A stretch of DNA of 64,000 nt from JACJWR01 sp963842975 (GTDB lineage: Bacteria; Actinomycetota; Actinomycetes; S36-B12; UBA10799). Under the pieces are notes generated by a model. That model made no database searches. It saw nothing but the letters and a program-made list of their open reading frames with translations, and was not told where the DNA came from. The DNA lies in contig CAWJIH010000009.1 in the NCBI GenBank assembly GCA_963842975.1, forward strand, positions 434,001 through 498,000, given 5' to 3'. A program made the translations under genes and the position numbers. The stretch's first letter is position 1. Each line of letters opens with the position of its first letter. Shown piece after piece: positions 49,750-57,700 of the stretch.

Positions 49750-50604
49750 TTGAGCAACCTTGGGGCTCAAGTAGTAGCCGCTGGCGACGTCCCACCAGAG
49801 TGCGTGGGCGCCCACCTCGGTAATGATCTCGGCTGTGGCTTCCCGGCCCCCGGGGTGGAGATCTTCGACCTTGAGAAGTACTTCAGTTTCGACTTGTTCG
49901 GCATCACTTTCGAGATCACCAAGCCTGTAGTCCTGGGGATCATCGGGTCCATTGTGGTGATCACGTTCTTCCTGATCGCTTTCAGCAGGCCCAAGCTGAT
50001 CCCTGGCAAGATCCAGAGCCTCGGCGAGATCATGTACCTGTTCATCAGGGATGGCATCGCGCGCGAGACGATCGGGCCAAAGGGCGACAAATGGGTGCCG
50101 CTGCTGTTCACCTTGTTCTTCTTCGTGCTGACGATGAACTTCTTCGAGGTGCTGCCTTTCGCGCAGTTCCCGGTCACCTCCAGAATCGCCTGGCCGGTGA
50201 CGCTGGCCATCGTGGTGTGGGTCATCTACATGTACCTGGGCATGCGCCACCAGGGGCCGCTGAAGTTCTTCACCAACATGATGTTCCCGCCCGGCTTGCC
50301 CAAACCGATCTATGTGCTGCTGGCGCCAATTGAGCTTCTCTCCAACGTCATCATCCGCCCCTTCACGCTGGCGATCCGACTCTTTGCCGTGATGTTCGCG
50401 GGCCACTTGCTGTTGACGATCTTCAACCTCGCGACCTTCTATCTCATCAGTTTGTCGGTCATCGGCATTCTGGGTTCGGCGACTTCCTTCGCCATGACTG
50501 TCGCCCTGACTGCATTCGAGACCCTGATCGTGATCCTGCAGGCCTACATCTTCACCCTGCTGACCTCGGTCTACATAGCCGGATCGCTCCACGCGGAGCA
50601 CTAA
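49750..50604 (+). CDS. atpB: ATP synthase subunit a
   Basis: The 284-residue Fo subunit forms the proton half-channels against the c-ring. The key helix carries the essential Arg in NVIIRPFTLAIRLFAVMFAGH, and the last helix has the ETLIVILQAYIFTLLTSVYI pattern. TTG 49750 is chosen because GGAGG lies 6 nt upstream and an earlier in-frame start would run deep into the previous gene. A 50-residue N-terminal extension precedes the first core helix (ITKPVVLGIIGSIVV). First gene of atpBEFHAGDC. Confidence 0.95.
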   Translation: MSNLGAQVVAAGDVPPECVGAHLGNDLGCGFPAPGVEIFDLEKYFSFDLFGITFEITKPVVLGIIGSIVVITFFLIAFSRPKLIPGKIQSLGEIMYLFIRDGIARETIGPKGDKWVPLLFTLFFFVLTMNFFEVLPFAQFPVTSRIAWPVTLAIVVWVIYMYLGMRHQGPLKFFTNMMFPPGLPKPIYVLLAPIELLSNVIIRPFTLAIRLFAVMFAGHLLLTIFNLATFYLISLSVIGILGSATSFAMTVALTAFETLIVILQAYIFTLLTSVYIAGSLHAEH

Positions 50605-50684
50605 CGACCACCCGCACGTCCCCCAACCACAACACAGCATCTCTCCGTGGGAAGTCCGCGGAGGACGACACAGAAGGAAGTGAG

Positions 50685-50936
50685 ATGTTTCCATCAGTTC
50701 TCGACGTCATTGCCGCCGAGGGAGGCCTCACGGGCTCAATCGGGTCCATTGGCTTTGGCCTTGCGGCGATCGGCCCCGGCATCGGTATCGGACTCATCTT
50801 TGGTAACGGTGTGCAGGCAATCGCGCGGCAACCGGAAGCCTATGGCCCGATTCGCCAGAACATGCTGCTCGGCTTCGCGGTCGCAGAAGCCCTGGCGCTG
50901 ATCGGCTTCGTGGCTCCGCTGGTCTACGGCACCTGA
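50685..50936 (+). CDS. atpE: ATP synthase subunit c
   Basis: The 83-residue hairpin of two helices forms the rotor ring. The first helix has the glycine-rich GPGIGIGLIFG, and the second carries the ion-binding carboxylate Glu68 in AVAEALALIGF. The Na+-binding Gln/Ser set of sodium types is not present, so proton coupling is expected. RQPEA is the polar loop that touches subunit gamma/epsilon. It is the homologue of the bedaquiline target of mycobacteria. Start has GAAGGAAG upstream. Confidence 0.97.
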   Translation: MFPSVLDVIAAEGGLTGSIGSIGFGLAAIGPGIGIGLIFGNGVQAIARQPEAYGPIRQNMLLGFAVAEALALIGFVAPLVYGT

Positions 50937-50953
50937 TCGAGTAGGAAAACTCC

Positions 50954-51502
50954 ATGCCGGAATTGACATCGCTGCTTGCCGCCGAAGGCGAGTTCAACGT
51001 CCTGCGGATACCGCTGTACGAAGCGATCATCGCTCTCGTCGCCTTCCTCATCGTGTTTGGGGTTTTGGGGAAGTTCGCGCTGCCCAAGATCAAGCAAACG
51101 CTGGAGGAGCGCGAAGAAGCCATCGCCGGCGGGATTCGGAAGGCTGAGCAAGCCCAGGAGCAGGTGGCTGCGCTGAAGGAGCAGATGGAGGCCGAACTCG
51201 ACGCTGCGCGCCAGCAAGCGGCCGAAATTCGCACCCAGGCACAGGCCGACAAGGCTCAAATCATCGAAGAGGCACGGGTTCAGGCCCAAGCCGCTGCCAA
51301 GCAGGTCACCGACCAGGCGACGGCAGCCATCGAGGCGGACACCGCCAAAGCGATGTCTGATTTGCGTACCTCGGTTGGGGCCATGGCGGTTGACCTCGCA
51401 GGCAAAATCGTCGGCGAGAAACTGACTGACGATGCCACCTCACAGCGGGTCGTGGACCGCTTCATCGACTCCCTCGAGGACACGACGGTGGGGCAGCCCT
51501 GA
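50954..51502 (+). CDS. atpF: ATP synthase subunit b
   Basis: The 182-residue peripheral-stalk subunit has one N-terminal membrane helix (about 22-43: AIIALVAFLIVFGVLGKFAL) followed by a long charged coiled coil (LEEREEAIAGGIRKAEQAQE and onward) that reaches to F1. It is separate from delta here, unlike mycobacteria where a b-delta fusion exists. Its TGA overlaps the atpH ATG. Confidence 0.95.
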   Translation: MPELTSLLAAEGEFNVLRIPLYEAIIALVAFLIVFGVLGKFALPKIKQTLEEREEAIAGGIRKAEQAQEQVAALKEQMEAELDAARQQAAEIRTQAQADKAQIIEEARVQAQAAAKQVTDQATAAIEADTAKAMSDLRTSVGAMAVDLAGKIVGEKLTDDATSQRVVDRFIDSLEDTTVGQP

Positions 51503-52323
51503 TGCTTGGTGCGAGCCGGATCTCACAGCAGGAGCTGCGAGCGGATCTCGACGCCGTATACGCCGATGAGGCTCGGCGGGACTCGCTCGCGGAGTCCGGC
51601 ACCGGCGTGCTGAGTGTGGTTGATGCCGCAGATCGCGAGCGCTCACTGAAGGCGCTCTGGGCCGACACCTCCACCTCGCCAGACGTCAAGAAGGCTGTCC
51701 TCGGGCAGTTGTTCGGATCTCGCATCCCGGAGTTGGCCAGCGAGATCGTCGGCAAGGTCATCACCTCCCGTTGGTCCAACGCCTCCGACATGATGGACGC
51801 GTTGGAGGAGAGCGCGGCAGCACTGTTGTTCATGGCTGCCGAGGCGGACGGCCGGCTCGATCGGGTGGAAGAGGAACTCTTCCGGTTCGGCCGCACGCTA
51901 GACGCGAGTGCGGAACTGCAGATGGCCCTGAGTAACCCGGCGACCCCTGCGGACGCGAAGGTTGGGGTTGTCGAGGATCTGCTCGACGACAGGTCCGATC
52001 CGATCACCGAAGAGTTGCTGGTCTACTTGGCCGGACACCTGCACGGCCGAAAGACGAGCGCTGCCGTTTCCCAGTTGTCGGACCTCGCCGCGGTCCGGCG
52101 GGGACGAGTTGTGGCTGAGGTCACGTCCGCAGTTCCACTCACAGATGCCCAGAAAACGCGACTCTCTGCAGCCTTGAGCAAGATCCAGGGCCGGCAGGTC
52201 ATCGTGAACGTCACTGTCGATCCGGGTGTGGTCGGCGGTATCCAGGTGCGTGTCGGAGATGAAGTCATCGACGGCACGCTCGCAACCCGCATCGAGCAGG
52301 CCCGGCGCCGGCTCACAAGCTGA
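51502..52323 (+). CDS. atpH: ATP synthase subunit delta
   Basis: The 273-residue subunit is longer than the 175-residue enterobacterial delta but normal for actinobacteria. The N-terminal extension carries acidic helices, and the C-terminal part with VAEVTSAVPLTDAQKTRLSA and NVTVDPGVVGGIQVRVGDEV is the OSCP signature. It caps F1 and joins it to subunit b. ATG overlaps the atpF stop by one base. Confidence 0.95.
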   Translation: MLGASRISQQELRADLDAVYADEARRDSLAESGTGVLSVVDAADRERSLKALWADTSTSPDVKKAVLGQLFGSRIPELASEIVGKVITSRWSNASDMMDALEESAAALLFMAAEADGRLDRVEEELFRFGRTLDASAELQMALSNPATPADAKVGVVEDLLDDRSDPITEELLVYLAGHLHGRKTSAAVSQLSDLAAVRRGRVVAEVTSAVPLTDAQKTRLSAALSKIQGRQVIVNVTVDPGVVGGIQVRVGDEVIDGTLATRIEQARRRLTS

Positions 52324-52377
52324 AAAATACCCACTGGGCCGCCGCAACGGCGGTCGACGAGTATGAGAGGTCCCTTT

Positions 52378-54012
52378 ATGGCCGAGTTAACGATCTCCGG
52401 CGAGGAGATTCGTGAGGCGATCGCGCGCAACGTCGCCGGCTTCGCCCCCGAAAACGCCCGCGAGGAGGTGGGTCGGGTACTCGAGACCGGTGACGGTATC
52501 GCTCGGGTCGAGGGCCTGCACTCCGCGATGACGAATGAGCTGCTGGAGTTCGAGGGTGGTTTGCTCGGTCTCGCGCTCAACCTGGACGTGCGCGAAATTG
52601 GTTGCGTGCTGCTCGGGGACCCCAGCCACATCGAGGAAGGCCAGCAGGTGCGGCGCACCGGCCGAGTGCTCGCGGTGCCGGTGGGTGACGGCTTCCTGGG
52701 GCGCGTCGTGAACCCTCTGGGTGAGCCGATTGACGGCTTGGGGCCGATCAAGGCCGAAGCCGAGCGCGCCTTGGAGGTACAGGCGCCTACTGTGGTGCAG
52801 CGGCAACCGGTGAAGGAAGCGCTGTTGACCGGCTGGAAGGCCGTCGACGCGATGACCGCCATTGGCCGCGGCCAGCGCCAGTTGATCATCGGCGACCGTC
52901 AGACCGGCAAGACCGTGCTGGCCCTGGACACCATCCTCAACCAGAAGTCGAACTGGGAATCCGGGGACCCGAAGAAGCAGGTCAAGTGCATCTATGTGGC
53001 CATCGGGCAAAAGGGCTCGACGATTGCCGCCGTGCGTGGGACCTTGGAGGAGTACGGGGCGCTGGAGTACACGACTATCGTCGCCGCACCCGCCTCCGAC
53101 AACGCAGGCTTCAAGTACCTCGCACCCTTCACAGGCTCGGCGATCGGCCAGCACTGGATGTACGAGGGTCAGAACGCGCTCATCATCTTCGACGACCTGA
53201 GCAAGCAGGCCGAGGCCTACCGTGCGGTATCGCTGTTGCTGCGCCGCCCGCCCGGTCGTGAGGCCTACCCCGGTGACGTGTTCTACCTACACTCCCGGCT
53301 GCTCGAGCGCTGCGCCAAACTCAGCGACGAAATGGGTGGCGGCTCGATGACTGGCCTGCCCATCATCGAGACCAAGGCCAACGACGTCTCGGCCTACATC
53401 CCCACCAACGTGATCTCCATCACCGATGGGCAGTGCTTCCTCGAGACCGACTTGTTCAACTCGGGTGTCCGGCCAGCCATCAACGTCGGTATTTCAGTGT
53501 CGCGAGTCGGTGGCTCGGCTCAGCCGAAGGCGATGCGCAAGGTGGCGGGGTCGCTGCGGCTGAACCTGGCACAGTTCCGTGAACTGGAAGCGTTCTCGGC
53601 CTTCGGCTCCGACCTCGACAAGGCATCGAAGGCCCAACTCGAACGTGGGGCTCGACTGGTTGAGCTGCTCAAGCAGCCGCAGAACTCGCCGTTCCCCATG
53701 GAGAAGGCCGTGGTCTCGATCTGGGCCGGCACGACCGGTGAACTGGATGAGGTTCCGGTGGAGGACATCAAGCGCTTCGAAGCGGACTTCTTGGATGACC
53801 TTGATCGTGCCCACCCCGGGGTGTTGGCCAGCATCCGCGACTCCGGGGAGCTCTCGGACGACACGGTCACCGCGTTGCAGGCTGCGCTAGTCGAGTTCAA
53901 AGCAGGCTTCACGACGTCCGAGGGTCACCGTCTGATCAAGGAAGAGCCGGTCGAGGCGCTGCCTGAAGAAGAGATCCGCAAGACCACGATCAAGCGCCCC
54001 GTTCGGGCCTAG
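52378..54012 (+). CDS. atpA: ATP synthase subunit alpha
   Basis: The 544-residue non-catalytic nucleotide-binding subunit of F1 shows Walker A GDRQTGKT at residues 172-179, GQKGSTIAAV, the Walker B region ALIIFDDLSKQAEAYR and the PGREAYPGDVFYLHSRLLER block. ATG 52378 is chosen over ATG 52363 because GAGAGG (52365-52370) lies 7 nt upstream and MAELTISGEEI is the usual actinobacterial beginning. It is preceded by a 54-nt gap after atpH. Confidence 0.98.
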   Translation: MAELTISGEEIREAIARNVAGFAPENAREEVGRVLETGDGIARVEGLHSAMTNELLEFEGGLLGLALNLDVREIGCVLLGDPSHIEEGQQVRRTGRVLAVPVGDGFLGRVVNPLGEPIDGLGPIKAEAERALEVQAPTVVQRQPVKEALLTGWKAVDAMTAIGRGQRQLIIGDRQTGKTVLALDTILNQKSNWESGDPKKQVKCIYVAIGQKGSTIAAVRGTLEEYGALEYTTIVAAPASDNAGFKYLAPFTGSAIGQHWMYEGQNALIIFDDLSKQAEAYRAVSLLLRRPPGREAYPGDVFYLHSRLLERCAKLSDEMGGGSMTGLPIIETKANDVSAYIPTNVISITDGQCFLETDLFNSGVRPAINVGISVSRVGGSAQPKAMRKVAGSLRLNLAQFRELEAFSAFGSDLDKASKAQLERGARLVELLKQPQNSPFPMEKAVVSIWAGTTGELDEVPVEDIKRFEADFLDDLDRAHPGVLASIRDSGELSDDTVTALQAALVEFKAGFTTSEGHRLIKEEPVEALPEEEIRKTTIKRPVRA

Positions 54013-54025
54013 GGAGAGTTGCAGC

Positions 54026-54979
54026 ATGGGTGCCCAACTTCGGGTCTATCGGCGGCGCATCCGCTCCGTCCAGGCGACCAAGAAGATCACCAAGGCCATG
54101 GAACTGATCGCGTCGTCGCGGATTGTCAAGGCCCAGCAGGCAAGTGATGCCGCGCTGCCATACGCGACGGAGTTGATTCGTTCCATTGGCCTGGCTGCGG
54201 CCCACACGCCGAACATCAACCACCCGTTGCTCGCTACCGAAGCAACGGTGGAGGGTGAACAGCGTGCTGGCATCCTGCTGATCACCGCCGACCGCGGTCT
54301 GGCCGGCGCATACTCGACCAACGCGATCAAGGCTGCCGAACGGCTCGCGGAGAACCTCACCGAACGTGGCGTGACGCCGGTGCCGTATGTGGTCGGACGA
54401 AAGGGTGAATCGTACTACCGGTTCCGGGAGCGGCCCATCGAACAATCGTGGACCGGTTTCTCCGACGACCCCAGCTATGACGACGCCCGGGAAATCGCCA
54501 AGGTACTGATCGGTGACTTCCTCAAGCCGGACACCGAAGGCGGAATCGACGAGATCCACGTTGTCTACACCCACTTCGTCAACCGGGTGAAGCAGGATGT
54601 GCGGGTTCGGCGAGTGCTACCGCTGCGTGTGGTGAATGTTCCGGTCGGGGAAAGCACTGATCCGATCACCGGCGGCGAGGATCACGGCGGCCACGCAGCA
54701 TTGCCGCTGTACGACTTCGAACCAGGAGTCGAAGCGGTGCTCGACGACCTTCTGCCACGTTTCGGCACGCACTTGGTTTACACCGGATTGCTGCTGTCGG
54801 CGGCATCCGAACACGCTGCCCGACAACGCGCGATGAGTTCGGCAACCGAAAATGCCGAGGAACTCATCAAGACCCTCACCAGACAAGCAAACCAGGCCCG
54901 TCAGGCCGAGATCACCCAGGAGATTAGCGAGATTGTCGGCGGCGCCGATGCTCTTGCCTCCGCGAACGCAGGGAGCTGA
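54026..54979 (+). CDS. atpG: ATP synthase subunit gamma
   Basis: The 317-residue central shaft has the terminal coiled coils typical of gamma: N-terminal RIRSVQATKKITKAMELIAS and C-terminal ALxxASEHAARQRAMSSATEN (at 54800-54850). Rotation of gamma drives the catalytic cycle. ITADRGLAGAYSTNAIKAAE is the conserved internal block. It lies 13 nt after atpA with GGGAGAG upstream. Confidence 0.96.
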   Translation: MGAQLRVYRRRIRSVQATKKITKAMELIASSRIVKAQQASDAALPYATELIRSIGLAAAHTPNINHPLLATEATVEGEQRAGILLITADRGLAGAYSTNAIKAAERLAENLTERGVTPVPYVVGRKGESYYRFRERPIEQSWTGFSDDPSYDDAREIAKVLIGDFLKPDTEGGIDEIHVVYTHFVNRVKQDVRVRRVLPLRVVNVPVGESTDPITGGEDHGGHAALPLYDFEPGVEAVLDDLLPRFGTHLVYTGLLLSAASEHAARQRAMSSATENAEELIKTLTRQANQARQAEITQEISEIVGGADALASANAGS

Positions 54980-54987
54980 CACAAGCA

Positions 54988-56454
54988 ATGACCGCCGAGA
55001 CCATCACCACCACGGCTGACGCCCCCGCTGGGAGCGTGGGCCGCGTCGCCCGGGTCACCGGCCCGGTTGTGGACGTGGAATTCCCCAGCGAGGGCATGCC
55101 CGAGCTTTACAACGCCCTGACCGTCGAAATCGACCTGGGTGAAGTCGTCGAGGGCGAGAGCACGCGACGCCTCCTCACGCTCGAAGTTGAGCAGCACATT
55201 GGCGACAACCTGGTGCGCGCGATCTCCATGCAACCCACCGACGGCCTAGTGCGCGGCGCACCTGTGCAGGACACCGGGATTCCGATTTCGGTGCCGGTTG
55301 GTGACGTCACCCTGGGGCACGTGTGGAACACCCTGGGCGTGCCGCTCGACGCCGATGCAGCCAGCCTCGACATCAAGCAGCGTTGGCCCATTCACCGACT
55401 CGCCCCGAGTTTTGACCAGTTGGAGGCGAAGACCGAGGTCTTCCAAACCGGCATCAAGGTCATCGACCTGCTCACCCCGTACGTGAAGGGTGGAAAGATC
55501 GGTTTGTTCGGTGGTGCCGGTGTGGGCAAGACGGTGCTGATCCAGGAGATGATCTACCGGGTTGCGGAGAACTTCGGTGGTGTCTCGGTGTTCGCGGGTG
55601 TGGGGGAGCGGACCCGTGAGGGCAACGACCTCTTCCTGGAGATGACCGAATCCGGCGTCATCAACAAGACCGCACTGGTGTTCGGTCAGATGGATGAGCC
55701 GCCGGGCACCCGGCTGCGGGTCGCGTTGAGCGCGCTGACCATGGCGGAGTACTTCCGCGATGTGCAGAAGCAGGACGTGTTGTTGTTCATTGACAACATC
55801 TTCCGCTTCACCCAGGCCGGCTCGGAGGTCTCGACGCTGCTGGGTCGGATGCCGTCGGCGGTGGGCTACCAGCCGACACTGGCCGACGAGATGGGTCAGT
55901 TGCAGGAGCGCATCACGTCCACGCGTGGTCACTCCATCACGTCGCTGCAGGCGATCTACGTGCCTGCGGACGACATCACCGACCCCGCGCCGCACACCAC
56001 CTTCGCTCACCTCGACGCGACCACGGTGCTCAGCCGGCCGATTTCCGAACTCGGTATCTACCCTGCGGTGGACCCGCTGGACTCGACCTCGCGCATCCTC
56101 GACCCGCACATCGTGGGAGACGAGCACTACGCCGTGGCAGCGCGTGTCAAGGAGATCCTGCAGCGCTACAAGGACCTCCAGGACATCATCGCGATTCTGG
56201 GTATCGACGAACTGTCCGAAGAGGACAAGGTTCTTGTGGGCCGCGCCCGCCGGATCCAGCGATTCCTGTCGCAGAACATGTTCGTGGCGGAGGCCTTCAC
56301 CGGCCAGCCCGGTTCGTTCGTTCCAGTCGAGGAGACCATCCGGTCCTTCCGGGCCCTGGCGGACGGTGAGTTCGACGACATCCCCGAGCAGGCGTTCTTC
56401 ATGTGCGGCGGCATCGAGGATGTCGAGCGCAAGGCCGCCGAGCTCGCCAAGTGA
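54988..56454 (+). CDS. atpD: ATP synthase subunit beta
   Basis: The 488-residue catalytic subunit has Walker A GGAGVGKTVL (around residue 175), GERTREGNDLF with the catalytic Glu/Arg, Walker B LLFIDNIFRFTQAGSEVS and the DELSEED lever as DELSEEDKVL. It is intact and highly conserved. GGGAGC lies upstream of the ATG, 8 nt after atpG. Confidence 0.98.
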   Translation: MTAETITTTADAPAGSVGRVARVTGPVVDVEFPSEGMPELYNALTVEIDLGEVVEGESTRRLLTLEVEQHIGDNLVRAISMQPTDGLVRGAPVQDTGIPISVPVGDVTLGHVWNTLGVPLDADAASLDIKQRWPIHRLAPSFDQLEAKTEVFQTGIKVIDLLTPYVKGGKIGLFGGAGVGKTVLIQEMIYRVAENFGGVSVFAGVGERTREGNDLFLEMTESGVINKTALVFGQMDEPPGTRLRVALSALTMAEYFRDVQKQDVLLFIDNIFRFTQAGSEVSTLLGRMPSAVGYQPTLADEMGQLQERITSTRGHSITSLQAIYVPADDITDPAPHTTFAHLDATTVLSRPISELGIYPAVDPLDSTSRILDPHIVGDEHYAVAARVKEILQRYKDLQDIIAILGIDELSEEDKVLVGRARRIQRFLSQNMFVAEAFTGQPGSFVPVEETIRSFRALADGEFDDIPEQAFFMCGGIEDVERKAAELAK

Positions 56455-56476
56455 CGATGATCCGGAGCGAATGACG

Positions 56477-56881
56477 ATGGCAGAACTCAACGTGCGGCTC
56501 GTGGCCACAGACAAGCAGGTCTACACCGGCGCGGCCTCGATCGTGGTGTTTGAGACGCTCGATGGCCAGGTGGGCATCATGCCCCGACATTCGCCGATGA
56601 TGGCGATCCTCCGGGATGCTCCGGTGTTCATCAAGACCATCGACAACGGTGATCTGTATGCCGCCGTGCATGGCGGCTTCGTCACCGTTGACGGTGACAC
56701 CGTGATCATTCTGGCGGAGTCGGCGGAGTTGGCCCACGACATCGACACCGACATCGAGCGGAAGGTGGAAGCCGAGATCGGCACCCCGGCCGACGATGAC
56801 GAGGCATCGAAGGCCCGACTCAAGCGCGCTCAGGTGCGCCTCAGCGTGGCGACGAAGACCACCACGACAAGTTTGCGCTGA
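56477..56881 (+). CDS. atpC: ATP synthase subunit epsilon
   Basis: The 134-residue subunit links the shaft to the c-ring. The N-terminal beta sandwich reads AELNVRLVATDKQVYTGAAS, then GQVGIMPRHSPMMAIL; the C-terminal helical part is long and acidic. ATG 56477 gives the family-typical MAEL start; ATG 56471 with GGAG 4 nt upstream is a near alternative. It is the last gene of the atp operon and is followed by a strong terminator. Confidence 0.95.
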   Translation: MAELNVRLVATDKQVYTGAASIVVFETLDGQVGIMPRHSPMMAILRDAPVFIKTIDNGDLYAAVHGGFVTVDGDTVIILAESAELAHDIDTDIERKVEAEIGTPADDDEASKARLKRAQVRLSVATKTTTTSLR

Positions 56882-56919
56882 ACTCGCAGAGGTCTATCCC
56901 CAGCGGGTCTATCCGCGTA

Positions 56920-56971
56920 AACGACACTCGGCCCCGCACCCGAACACCTGGGTGCGGGGCCGAGTGTCGTT
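56920..56971 (+). terminator. Terminator of the atp operon
   Basis: A perfect 22-bp inverted repeat (56920-56941 with 56950-56971) leaves an 8-nt loop, 38 nt after the atpC stop. The stem is mostly G/C and no T run follows. It also lies downstream of the convergent cobalamin adenosyltransferase gene, so it may work in both directions. Confidence 0.85.
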
Positions 56972-57008
56972 GCGCCGTGCCTGAGTTGCAGACGGTGCTG
57001 CCGGCGGA

Positions 57009-57602
57009 TCAGCCTTCGTCGGGCTTGCCGCCTTGTTCACGGCCGGGCACCCAGAGCACGTCGCCGTGCTCGGCATTTGCGATCCGGCAGAGGATGAATA
57101 GCAAGTCCGACAACCGGTTGAGGTATTGCGCTGGGAGCACGCTCATGCTGGGGCCATGCTCGTGCAGGGCCTCCCAGGTGGTGCGCTCGGACCGACGGAC
57201 GATCGTGCGGGCGACGTGCAGCAGGGCGGCACCTGAGGTGCCTGCGGGCAGAATGAACGAACGCAGTGGCTCAAGCCGGGCGTTGTATTCGTCGCACGCT
57301 TGTTCCAGCCGGGCGATGTATGACTCGGTGATGCGCAGCGGCGGGTATTCGGGATTCGGTACCACCGGGGTGGCCAGGTCAGCGCCAACATCGAAGAGGT
57401 CGTTTTGGATGCGGCCGAGGAGTTCGACCACATCGTCGGGAAGGTCACCGAGGGTGAGAGCCACCCCAATGGCAGCGTTGGCCTCGTCGACGTCGGCGTA
57501 GGCCGCCAGTCGGGAATCGGTTTTGGACGTTCGGCTCATGTCGGCCAACGCAGTCGATCCGTCGTCGCCGGTGCGGGTGTAGATCCGGGTCAGGTTAACC
57601 AT
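57009..57602 (-). CDS. Cob(I)alamin adenosyltransferase, PduO type
   Basis: The 197-residue enzyme makes adenosylcobalamin from cob(I)alamin and ATP. Signatures are YTRTGDDGSTALADMSR (ATP loop, about 8-24), DVDEANAAIGVAL, FDVGADLATP, RTIVRRSERTTWEAL (Arg/Glu salt-bridge motif near 133-147) and LNRLSDLLFILCR. It is the PduO/CobO2 fold, not BtuR. AdoCbl made here is the cofactor of the ethylmalonyl-CoA mutase coded at 60-62 kb. ATG 57602 has a -10 box 6 nt upstream. Confidence 0.93.
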   Translation of the reverse strand: MVNLTRIYTRTGDDGSTALADMSRTSKTDSRLAAYADVDEANAAIGVALTLGDLPDDVVELLGRIQNDLFDVGADLATPVVPNPEYPPLRITESYIARLEQACDEYNARLEPLRSFILPAGTSGAALLHVARTIVRRSERTTWEALHEHGPSMSVLPAQYLNRLSDLLFILCRIANAEHGDVLWVPGREQGGKPDEG

Positions 57603-57608
57603 GCCTTC

Positions 57609-57614
57609 ACCCTA
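57609..57614 (-). promoter_or_regulatory. -10 box for the cobalamin adenosyltransferase gene (leaderless)
   Basis: TAGGGT on the minus strand, then 6 nt, then the ATG at 57602. The gene faces murA divergently over 98 nt. Confidence 0.5.
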
Positions 57615-57688
57615 GGCCCTCACCGCTGGCACACCAGTGCGGAGTCGACACGAGCGGCGAGGTTGGTTTGGGACGCGGCGCTGGCGGG

Positions 57689-57694
57689 TACTCT
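57689..57694 (+). promoter_or_regulatory. -10 box for murA (leaderless); overlaps a SigF-like element
   Basis: TACTCT ends 6 nt before the GTG at 57701. The same bases overlap GGGTAC (57686-57691), preceded 16 nt upstream by GTTT (57666-57669); GTTT-N14-17-GGGTA(T/C) is the pattern of SigF-type promoters, so stress control is possible. Confidence 0.4.
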
Positions 57695-57700
57695 GACGAG

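Noticed and set aside
55246..56514. A 422-codon open frame antisense to atpD/atpC
   Set aside because: It mirrors the intact atpD and atpC genes, is rich in His/Arg/Gln from codon mirroring, and has no start signal.
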